DNA of 33,076 bases from a virus: the IMG/VR virus record IMGVR_UViG_3300050033_000355, positions 1 to 33,076 of that record. The stretch is one strand, 5' to 3'. This document shows, one piece after another, positions 15,942 to 22,551 of this stretch. Each line of letters opens with the position of its first letter. The stretch's first letter is position 1. The notes beneath the pieces are model-generated. The model was given only the letters and a program-made list of their open reading frames with translations. It had not been told where the DNA came from and made no database searches. Made by a program: the position numbers and the translations under genes.

Positions 15942-16709
15942 ATGAAAACTCTCGAAAATCAAACTGACCAGCGCGGCGGCTATACCGAGGACGCCAGCGG
16001 CCAACCCTTCGGCGGCGACGTTGCCAAACTTGGGGAAATCCTGCCACATCCGAAAAAGACTTTAATTAGTGCGGCGGAAATGCAGGCTCGGATTATCAGC
16101 GATGGCGGCAATGCACAACGGAAATACGATTGCGAGTTAGGCCGCTTGGACATCGGCGGGGGAACCGTGTTGCTTGGGGAAAAGATGCGTCGCAAGTCCG
16201 GCGGATTCTACACGGCGGCGGATTTGGCGATGTTTGAAAAATTCCCGCAAGGCTGGTTTGCGGCGTTCACCGTGGAGACGTGGGGCGGGGGGAATATGCT
16301 TATCCGGTCAGAGCTTGACCGGCAGCGCATACTAAGCAGCCTCACGTTGCCCGCTGGCGTCATCATAGCCGAAAGGGTGCATAACGTGGCGGATTGCATG
16401 GACAGCGGCGCGGAAGGCGTTGTCTGGCGCGCTTGGGATGCGCCGTGGTCGGCGGGTATGCTCTGTTGTAAGCAGCTTGGAATTTGGCCGTGTCGCATAA
16501 TTAAAACTGGCGGCACTCAATCCGTCCAGATCGCCGATGCCGCCACGGGGGAACTGCGCGGAAATTTGAAGCTCGGCGGCGGAAAAGTGGATCGCGTGCG
16601 CGTGGGGAGCATTGTCAAAGTCGAAGGGCTTGGACTGACGAATGACGGATTTATCCGCGAGCCTCGACCCTGCAAAGACACCGCCGATTCTTGGCTCGTA
16701 AAATTCTGA
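15942..16709 (+). CDS. ATP-dependent DNA ligase-like nucleotidyltransferase
   Basis: A 255-residue protein. The sequence order fits a small covalent nucleotidyltransferase: motif I-like KYDCELGRLD with K61 (the family usually has KxDG; here Cys stands for Gly), E112 in a strand (AAFTVETW) where motif III lies, motif IV-like AEGVVWR at 157-163, motif V-like MLCCKQ at 173-178, and a C-terminal OB-fold-like end (VGSIVKVEGLGLTNDGFIRE) of the kind that closes phage DNA ligases. This would adenylate itself and then seal nicks. The N-terminal 60 residues are divergent. The length is short, like minimal phage ligases. Its partner genes are a WGR protein and a sliding clamp. RNA ligase or an inactive relative cannot be excluded. 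Confidence 0.6.
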   Translation: MKTLENQTDQRGGYTEDASGQPFGGDVAKLGEILPHPKKTLISAAEMQARIISDGGNAQRKYDCELGRLDIGGGTVLLGEKMRRKSGGFYTAADLAMFEKFPQGWFAAFTVETWGGGNMLIRSELDRQRILSSLTLPAGVIIAERVHNVADCMDSGAEGVVWRAWDAPWSAGMLCCKQLGIWPCRIIKTGGTQSVQIADAATGELRGNLKLGGGKVDRVRVGSIVKVEGLGLTNDGFIREPRPCKDTADSWLVKF

Positions 16710-16743
16710 TTTCAACCTCAACAATAAACGTAATACAAAAACT

Positions 16744-17328
16744 ATGAATCACGAAAGCAAATGCACCGTCCATGTAATTTCCGCAGATGGAAAAGAAATC
16801 GAATTTGAAGCCAAAGCAACCATCACCAATCTGGAAGCGAATTGGTGGAATGATCCTGCGATAATTGAACCGCCGAAAGACGGCACCGCCATAATCGCCA
16901 AAGGCCGTATTATCGCCGAGGATGAATTTGGATGCACTGTTTCGCCCTACCTTGGGGAAATACGCTGGCTCAAAACCGAATCCGGCTTTGAAGGCTGGAT
17001 GTATGGCGGTAGTCAGCCATTATCCGTCACCTGTTCGCCAGACGAAACCTTCGTTATTGATTGGTGGATTGAGCCGCCGCGTGGTGAATCCGTCTCGGCG
17101 AGTTGTGACGACATGATGCCAGACGGCGCAGGGGGATCAAAGGTGTCCGATACTTTTCACATCACGGAGGAAGCCATGATAAAAACAGGCCGGTGTATGG
17201 CGGCATCGTTCGATATGCTGGCGGTGCTAGAGCAAGCTATTAACCTCACGCTGGACGATGACGATGTATGCCATCAAGCGTTTCTCAAAAACGCCCGCGC
17301 CGCCATAGCGATGGCTAGGGGGAAATAA
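16744..17328 (+). CDS. Hypothetical protein
   Basis: A 194-residue protein beginning MNHESKCTVHVISADGKEIE. The middle (about residues 30-110) has Trp-rich segments and repeated Gly-Trp pairs (GEIRWLKTE, GFEGWMYGG), reminiscent of small domains that ride on phage early proteins. The C-terminal third is helical. It starts 34 nt after the ligase-like gene with an A-rich leader (ACAAAAACT) and no Shine-Dalgarno. I do not recognise it. Confidence 0.6.
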   Translation: MNHESKCTVHVISADGKEIEFEAKATITNLEANWWNDPAIIEPPKDGTAIIAKGRIIAEDEFGCTVSPYLGEIRWLKTESGFEGWMYGGSQPLSVTCSPDETFVIDWWIEPPRGESVSASCDDMMPDGAGGSKVSDTFHITEEAMIKTGRCMAASFDMLAVLEQAINLTLDDDDVCHQAFLKNARAAIAMARGK

Positions 17329-17359
17329 CCAGATTTTTCAAAATCAAAACCACAAAATA

Positions 17360-17638
17360 ATGAGCAAAAAACAATACATACCCAAGCCCGGCGTGCCGGA
17401 TGCCGTCCGCCTTGCCGCGTCACTCATGGGGAAAAGTGCCGCCAACATCCCCAAGACGATCACCAAGGCCGAATCCAAGCGCCGGCGCGACCGGCTGGCC
17501 GAGAATCGCTATCGCGGCGGACGCCAGCCCGGTGCCACCAACCTCGCCACACGCGCGGCAAAACTGGCAGCAAAACCATCGCCGACATTGAAGCCAAGTT
17601 CGCCGAGATTGACCGGCTCTGCGGGGGGGAAATTATGA
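17360..17638 (+). CDS. Hypothetical basic protein
   Basis: A 92-residue, Lys/Arg/Ala-rich protein beginning MSKKQYIPKPGVPDAVRLAA. A helical, strongly basic stretch (TITKAESKRRRDRLAENRYRGGRQPG) could contact nucleic acid. It overlaps the next gene by ATGA at 17635-17638. No family recognised. Confidence 0.55.
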   Translation: MSKKQYIPKPGVPDAVRLAASLMGKSAANIPKTITKAESKRRRDRLAENRYRGGRQPGATNLATRAAKLAAKPSPTLKPSSPRLTGSAGGKL

Positions 17639-18000
17639 CCACCACACTTGAACCATCCTTTCTCCGCGCCGTGGTCGTAATGACAATGTTCGCACCAAAG
17701 CGGATGCTGCGCTGTCAGGCCGGATTGCTGATGCTGGGCTTGACGGTGGGGGAATTTACCGCTGCAAGCCTGCCTGGGGAACTCACGGAAGGTAACAAAC
17801 ACGTCGCCGGCTGTGCCACCGGAGCACTGGTCGCCACTGGTCTATTGACAGTCACAGGTAGAATCAAATCACCTATCAAATCAGCCAAAGGACGCAAGCT
17901 GGACGTGCTGCGCCTGTCATGCCGAGAAACCGCAAAGACGTGGCTTCGCGCCAACCAGTTCACCGTGCCGGAAGCCGGCAACCAACTCGCATTTCTATGA
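17635..18000 (+). CDS. Putative small regulatory or DNA-binding protein
   Basis: A 121-residue protein beginning MTTTLEPSFLRAVVVMTMFA. A helical middle with a Gly-rich turn and hydrophobic helices (GLLMLGLTVGEFTAASL) and the C-terminal basic part could form a winged-helix-like fold, which I cannot confirm. Both its start and stop overlap neighbouring genes (ATGA). Confidence 0.5.
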   Translation: MTTTLEPSFLRAVVVMTMFAPKRMLRCQAGLLMLGLTVGEFTAASLPGELTEGNKHVAGCATGALVATGLLTVTGRIKSPIKSAKGRKLDVLRLSCRETAKTWLRANQFTVPEAGNQLAFL

Positions 18001-18134
18001 GCAAAGTCTTTGACCCAATCCGCGCCACAACCGAATGGCGGGAACCGCTGCCGCCGGTTGAAGTGGCACGGCGCGGCATCCGTTCAATTCAAAAACGCCG
18101 CCGGGGAAAACCTAACCCGGCGGCGGAACTATGA
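17997..18134 (+). CDS. Small hypothetical protein, end of the plus-strand operon
   Basis: A 45-residue protein, MSKVFDPIRATTEWREPLPP at the start and a basic Arg-rich end (GIRSIQKRRRGKPNPAAEL). It is ATGA-coupled to the preceding gene. Its stop overlaps a further ATG at 18131 that encodes only 8 codons (MKPTATEI) before a stop at 18157; that mini-ORF is probably not a gene. The minus-strand head array ends 3 nt further on, with no terminator hairpin visible between. Confidence 0.45.
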   Translation: MSKVFDPIRATTEWREPLPPVEVARRGIRSIQKRRRGKPNPAAEL

Positions 18135-18159
18135 AACCAACTGCAACCGAAATTTAAGG

Positions 18160-19263
18160 CTACAACCCTTGCTTGACCGCCGAAAGTATTTGGATGCCGC
18201 CAGCATTGGCATAGTTTGTCACTGAATTTCCAACACTCCATGCCCACCAGCCTGCCGCAAACAGATCAGTGTAATTCGTCGAGTATGCCACGGCGGTAGT
18301 GCCATTAAAGCTTACAGTGAAATCGCGGGCGGTTTGCCGCACCCACGTCACCTTGTCCAGACTGTTGCTGGCTTGAAAATTAAGGAAGCCGTTTATGGCA
18401 TTCGTGGTGATTAGGTTGGTCGCCCATGTTCCGCTTTGTGTCACCGTTAGTCCCGGATTCAAAATAGTCACAATCTGCACCTGTGTCGTGGTAGGCATCG
18501 TGACCGTCAGAGTGCCGGAGAAATCGTTCGACAGCTTGTTGAACAGGTTGGTGGCCGTGGCACCAATGGCGTTCGTTTGTAAAATCTGGAGCGAATTGGT
18601 CGTCACGACATTGGTGACGGTGTAAAAACCGATGAGGTTATTCGTCAGGATATTATTGGTTTCCGATGCGCCAATCTGATAATCCGTGGACAGCGAACTC
18701 AAGGTGATTACCGTGTCCGCAACCGTCACGGTGCGCGGATACAGCGTGCGGGCGATGGCGACAGATAGGTTTGTTGCCAGCCCTGCCACCGTAGCGTTGG
18801 TTGGAACATCTGTTCGGAATATGGCCGGTGTGGCGAATGTGAAAGTGTTCGTTCGGTTGTTGAGAATAATGGCCAACGTCTGCCCATTGGTTGCGTTGGC
18901 AATGTTGGTGATTCCGATGACCAGATTGGTCGCCAGACCTGAAAGATTGGTAATCGTCAACACTGGATTATTAGTCCAAATGTAGAGATTTGTCACGCCG
19001 GCGACAATGACGCTGATGGACTGGCCATTCGTGGCATTGTCGGAGTTTGTTACGCCGATAAGTGCCGTGGTGGTATTCGCGCCCGATCCGCTGAAGGCCA
19101 CCTGCAATGCCAGACCACTCGTGTTGCGTGTGTCCACGACAAACGAATTGGTGGTGCCGACCGGCAAGCCGCCCACAAACGGCGTCTGGCGGTATTCAAG
19201 CTGGGCCGAGGCGGAAAACGCCATGGCCATGACAGCGGCGAAAAGGAAGATGATTTTTTTCAT
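18160..19263 (-). CDS. Exported Asn/Thr-rich repeat protein in the head module
   Basis: A 367-residue protein with an N-terminal signal peptide (MKKIIFLFAAVMAMAFSASA, likely cleavage before QLEYR). The mature part is Thr/Asn/Ile/Val-rich and beta-strand-like. A unit of type IGVTN-x4-ATNGQ with following strands occurs at about residues 68-96 and again at 115-143; SGLATNL and AGLATNL follow at 108 and 160. It has no cysteine. It lies last in the head array, 7 nt from the gene before it. The function is unknown; an exported, possibly surface-associated or virion-decorating protein is one option. Compare the exported protein at 8221-8637. Confidence 0.6.
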   Translation of the reverse strand: MKKIIFLFAAVMAMAFSASAQLEYRQTPFVGGLPVGTTNSFVVDTRNTSGLALQVAFSGSGANTTTALIGVTNSDNATNGQSISVIVAGVTNLYIWTNNPVLTITNLSGLATNLVIGITNIANATNGQTLAIILNNRTNTFTFATPAIFRTDVPTNATVAGLATNLSVAIARTLYPRTVTVADTVITLSSLSTDYQIGASETNNILTNNLIGFYTVTNVVTTNSLQILQTNAIGATATNLFNKLSNDFSGTLTVTMPTTTQVQIVTILNPGLTVTQSGTWATNLITTNAINGFLNFQASNSLDKVTWVRQTARDFTVSFNGTTAVAYSTNYTDLFAAGWWAWSVGNSVTNYANAGGIQILSAVKQGL

Positions 19264-19270
19264 AACTGGA

Positions 19271-19588
19271 TCAGGTTTCAGGGACGATTTTGATGGTCAG
19301 GGTTTTTTCATCGCGGGAATGGCTGGAAACGATGAAGCGTTTCTTGAAGTCGCCGACGAAATAGCCGGTGTCGCCGTCCGCAAGCGCAAAATCTTTCGGA
19401 AGTCCGGCCACCGGAATTTCCAGCGTGTCACAGGAATGAATCGCCGCATGATTGTAACCGCCGACGCAAACGGTGGTTTTCTGAACCTCAACCGATTTTT
19501 CAACTGGCGCGGCCACTGGTTCGGCAGCGGCAGATGCCGGTTCTTTGGATTCGACTACGGGTTCAATAACTTTTTTGTAATTTGCCAT
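19271..19588 (-). CDS. Hypothetical head-module protein
   Basis: A 105-residue protein beginning MANYKKVIEPVVESKEPASA. The first 35 residues are Ala/Glu/Pro-rich and probably disordered. The rest is a small beta-rich domain (ETLTIKIVPET at the end; GDTGYFVGDFKKRFIVSS in the middle). It follows the coat gene after a terminator and could be a head-tail connector or decoration protein, but no family is recognised. Confidence 0.6.
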   Translation of the reverse strand: MANYKKVIEPVVESKEPASAAAEPVAAPVEKSVEVQKTTVCVGGYNHAAIHSCDTLEIPVAGLPKDFALADGDTGYFVGDFKKRFIVSSHSRDEKTLTIKIVPET

Positions 19589-19602
19589 AAAAATGAATTT
19601 TC

Positions 19603-19642
19603 AAACAAAACCGCCGCGCCGACTCCATTGCCAGCGCGGCGG
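19603..19642 (-). terminator. Intrinsic terminator after the coat gene
   Basis: On the minus strand, CCGCCGCGC (from 19642) pairs with GCGCGGCGG (to 19611), a perfect 9-bp G/C stem with a loop of about 14 nt, followed by TTTTGTTTG. It lies in the gap between the coat gene and the next gene. It probably limits read-through from the highly expressed coat gene. Confidence 0.65.
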
Positions 19643-19669
19643 GAAACATGACTCAACTGCGAACCAGAC

Positions 19670-20809
19670 TTAACCCAAAAGCGTGGCGATGTATTTGGTG
19701 TTCCAAGCCTTCGCCTGATAATACGTCACCATTTCGTAGGTGTTCATCAGGTAGCCCTTGTAAACCGCGATTTCATAGACCAAGCCACGGTCGTCTTGCA
19801 CCGTCATGCGCTCGATGGCGATGTCACCGCCGGGCGGTAGCGCCGGGGGACGCATCACCAGTTCAATCGCGCTGCGGTGGAACGCGGTGTTGGCCGTGTA
19901 GATGGCGTTGACCGTCACCGTGTCGCCAGTCGTTTGGGCAGCCATCAGGCCGGGTTCGGCAATGACCAATGTGGTGCTCGAAAGAGCCGTGGCAACGACG
20001 TATTTGTAATTTCCGATGGTCACAACGTCACCGGCCACAATCGTTCCAGAACCGTCCTTGACAGTAAGCGTAGTAGCGCCCTTGACGTGGGAACCGTTCA
20101 AAACATAGTTCGTGCCAGTGCCGATGGCCGCAACCGTGACAGATTGGGCAGTTTCACGGATGCTGAACCCTTCGAGGTTCAGTAGTTCGCCGCGCCGGAG
20201 CAGGATGTCATTGCCAGCCTCATTGGCTTTGTAAAGGTTCGGAACCTGGCGGAGCTTGGTGCCCGCCGTGGTGTTGATGGCAAGGCTCAAATTGCCATCC
20301 ATCGGAGAACCATTGTCCAAAAGAATCTGCCGCACATCGGCGATGTTGTTGATGGTCGTCGCAAACGGCGCGGTGCCAGCCGTGCCAGTGGCGCGGGAAG
20401 CGCCAAGCTGGGCGATGCTGGCTACATGGGCTTCAACGGCGTTGCGGATGCCGCGCATGGACTGCGCGAACATATCCTGCATCACGCGGTCATAACCGGA
20501 GGTATTCTGCAACTTGAGCCAGTCCTCACCATTGATCGGAATGGCGACGCGGGCGGTCTGTCCAATGGTCATCGTCTTGGCGGCGATGGTGTAGGCATCC
20601 GGCGCGGGCACGGTCATGGCCGGCGTGGCGCTGGAATTGACCGTGGCGGCGGGCGTCACGAACGATTGCACCGTGCCGTTGATGGACACGCCATCTTTGG
20701 AGGTGTTGATCGTGCAACCCTGCAAATAGCCGGTCGGCTCATTGGCCACGACATCGCGGGCTTTGAAAATGATTTCGGTGAGGGCCGATAGTGTAAGTGC
20801 GTTTGCCAT
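19670..20809 (-). CDS. Major capsid (coat) protein
   Basis: A 379-residue protein beginning MANALTLSALTEIIFKARDV. The length, the N-terminal helical arm followed by alternating strands and helices, and the position directly after a scaffold-like gene all indicate the coat subunit that forms the icosahedral shell. A small inserted beta domain (GATTLTVKDGSGTIVAGDVVTI at about 250-270 of the protein) resembles the accessory domain seen in P22-like coat proteins, and the order also fits that group; I treat P22-like as possible, not proven. Neighbours are the scaffold upstream and a terminator downstream. The leader is A/T-rich without Shine-Dalgarno. Confidence 0.8.
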   Translation of the reverse strand: MANALTLSALTEIIFKARDVVANEPTGYLQGCTINTSKDGVSINGTVQSFVTPAATVNSSATPAMTVPAPDAYTIAAKTMTIGQTARVAIPINGEDWLKLQNTSGYDRVMQDMFAQSMRGIRNAVEAHVASIAQLGASRATGTAGTAPFATTINNIADVRQILLDNGSPMDGNLSLAINTTAGTKLRQVPNLYKANEAGNDILLRRGELLNLEGFSIRETAQSVTVAAIGTGTNYVLNGSHVKGATTLTVKDGSGTIVAGDVVTIGNYKYVVATALSSTTLVIAEPGLMAAQTTGDTVTVNAIYTANTAFHRSAIELVMRPPALPPGGDIAIERMTVQDDRGLVYEIAVYKGYLMNTYEMVTYYQAKAWNTKYIATLLG

Positions 20810-20844
20810 AAAATTTGATTTTTAAGTGTTGTTTGCGAAATGGT

Positions 20845-21624
20845 TTAGTCGGTGAACTCGTGCGGCGCGGAGATGAACGCCGTCTGCGCCTTCGCGTCGA
20901 GCGCGTGGAACTCGGCCCGGCTCAACTTCGCCTTGCTGCCGGTCGTGCCGGCCGGGGGCTGCGCGGGGGTAGCATCAGCGCGAACTCCGGCACGCTGCAA
21001 TGCGGCGGTAACAGCACCGCCGATGGCGGTCAGCTTCTCGGCAATTGGGATACGTTCAGCGGCAGAAAGTTTTTCAGCTTCGGTGGCCTTCGAGGAAAGG
21101 ACATTGCCTTTTTCGTCTCGCAAATCGGAAACAGCGTTCCACGCCAGAGCCTTCTTCGAGATTTCGGAATTGATGGCGAGAGATTCGGCGGTTACGCGAC
21201 CAGCCTCGGAGTTCGCGGCCTTGCGAAGCGTGATAACTTCGGCGTTTTCAGCCGTCAATCTGGCGACACTGGCGGTCAGTGTGACAACCTGCTCATTGAG
21301 CGCCACATTCTCGCGGGCAACAGTCGCCGCATTGGTTTCGGCGGTTACGGCGCGGGCTTCGGCGGCTTTGGCTTGATCCGCCAGAATCGTATTGTTGCGG
21401 GTCATCTCGCTGATTTCCTTGTCGCCAGCGCCTTCCTTGAAGGTTGCCGCAAGATTGGAAATTTTCAGCGCCAGCGGAACTTCATCGGAAGTCGCCGGAA
21501 CCTGTTTCCCATTCACCTCAATCGTGGTGATTTTTGCGCTGGTGAGAAGCGGATTGATCGCGGCATCGGCGGACTTGATTTCCGCGTCCGCCTCGCTGAT
21601 TCCGAAAAATTTGAATTTTGCCAT
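20845..21624 (-). CDS. Putative head scaffolding protein
   Basis: A 259-residue, Ala/Glu/Lys-rich helical protein starting MAKFKFFGISEADAEIKSAD. Long Ala/Thr/Glu coiled coils (for example NNTILADQAKAAEARAVTAE) cover about residues 70-155. The C-terminal 50 residues are basic and Pro-rich, then helical (SRAEFHALDAKAQTAF), as in scaffolds that bind coat protein. It lies between protease and coat in the lambda-like order (Nu3 slot). I choose MAKFKF over an upstream extension because it matches the start context of neighbouring genes. It is separated from the protease by a terminator. Confidence 0.75.
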   Translation of the reverse strand: MAKFKFFGISEADAEIKSADAAINPLLTSAKITTIEVNGKQVPATSDEVPLALKISNLAATFKEGAGDKEISEMTRNNTILADQAKAAEARAVTAETNAATVARENVALNEQVVTLTASVARLTAENAEVITLRKAANSEAGRVTAESLAINSEISKKALAWNAVSDLRDEKGNVLSSKATEAEKLSAAERIPIAEKLTAIGGAVTAALQRAGVRADATPAQPPAGTTGSKAKLSRAEFHALDAKAQTAFISAPHEFTD

Positions 21625-21683
21625 AAAAATATATTTGGTTGCGTTTCCGCTCGTCACAGTTTTGTTAAAGTCAACTGGCGAAT

Positions 21684-21712
21684 AAAAAAAGGCGTCCGAA
21701 AAGGACGCCTTT
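21684..21712 (-). terminator. Intrinsic terminator between protease and scaffold genes
   Basis: A perfect 10-bp stem, AAAGGCGTCC and GGACGCCTTT with a 5-nt loop (21688-21697 and 21703-21712), followed on the minus strand by seven T (21690-21684, three of them in the stem). This is a textbook rho-independent terminator. It lies just downstream of the protease stop at 21733 and upstream of the scaffold start at 21624, which implies either a separate promoter for scaffold and coat or regulated read-through. Confidence 0.85.
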
Positions 21713-21732
21713 AGTATTTTAACTGGATGGCT

Positions 21733-22548
21733 TCAAACCATGTTTTCAAGAATTTCATCCATGCTTTCAACAACGCCGTCTGTGAATCCAATTTCAGCAG
21801 CTTCCTGCCCATCGAACACCAACCCGTTACCAAATTTGTCATCGTTCACCACGCGATAAGTTTCCATCGCCTCTTTGAACTGGCCGTAAATTTTGTCCAC
21901 CCCCAACTGCAAAATCTCGCGCTCGTCGTCCTCCAGCGGCTTGAAGGATGCGCCAAGTAGCTTGTATTTTCCTGCGAAGATTGCGTTGACCTTAACGCCC
22001 TGTTCCTCCATTGCCTTTGTGAGATCGAGCGTCATGCAATAGACGCCACATGATCCGACGCGCGAACTTTGCGTGGCATAAAACCGCTGACATTGGGCGG
22101 CAAGCCACAGTCCGCCGCTGCAACACTCCGAATTGGTGAATGCAATTGTTTCCTTGCGCGAATACTGAATTTTTCGGCCGGCTTCAGGGATTCCAGTCAC
22201 CGTTCCGCCTGGGGTTCGGAAATCGTAAATTACACGCTGGATACGCGAATCGTTTTCCGCTGCGTCAATCGCCGCGCTCAAATCTTCCATCGCACACCCA
22301 CATTCTGACATGGCAATGTCCGAAGGATGTGCTACCAAGACACCATGAACCGGAATGATGGCAGTAGAGCCTTCCATCTGTGTATCATCATCGTCGTCCA
22401 CTGGGTTTGGCTTTGGTTGGTCATCAGGCATATCCACCCGCATTGAACCCATGCGCGATTCAACCAATTGGGCAAGCGCAGCCCATCGTTGCGGCGTGAT
22501 AAGCAGCGGTTCAAACAGCTTAGAAATTATGTGCGAGTAAGATTTCAT
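21733..22548 (-). CDS. S49 (SppA-like) head maturation protease
   Basis: A 271-residue protein with the S49/ClpP-fold sequence: a central strand IIPVHGVL at 64-71, a DFRTPGGTVTG turn at 109-119 and ECCSGGLWLAAQC at 141-153, in which S144 is the likely nucleophile (family SGG or SAAYW). The GKYKLLGA at 193-200 carries K194 and K196; K196, 52 residues after the serine, fits the Ser-Lys dyad spacing of S49 enzymes. This fits the lambda gpC-type prohead protease that trims scaffold and portal in head maturation. The N-terminal 55 residues include an acidic stretch (PVDDDDDTQ). It starts 4 nt after the portal stop. Confidence 0.85.
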   Translation of the reverse strand: MKSYSHIISKLFEPLLITPQRWAALAQLVESRMGSMRVDMPDDQPKPNPVDDDDDTQMEGSTAIIPVHGVLVAHPSDIAMSECGCAMEDLSAAIDAAENDSRIQRVIYDFRTPGGTVTGIPEAGRKIQYSRKETIAFTNSECCSGGLWLAAQCQRFYATQSSRVGSCGVYCMTLDLTKAMEEQGVKVNAIFAGKYKLLGASFKPLEDDEREILQLGVDKIYGQFKEAMETYRVVNDDKFGNGLVFDGQEAAEIGFTDGVVESMDEILENMV

Positions 22549-22551
22549 GGA

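Noticed and set aside
19007-19651. Plus-strand open frame opposite the exported protein and its neighbour
   Set aside because: It is a shadow of two minus-strand genes with good composition and coupled starts.
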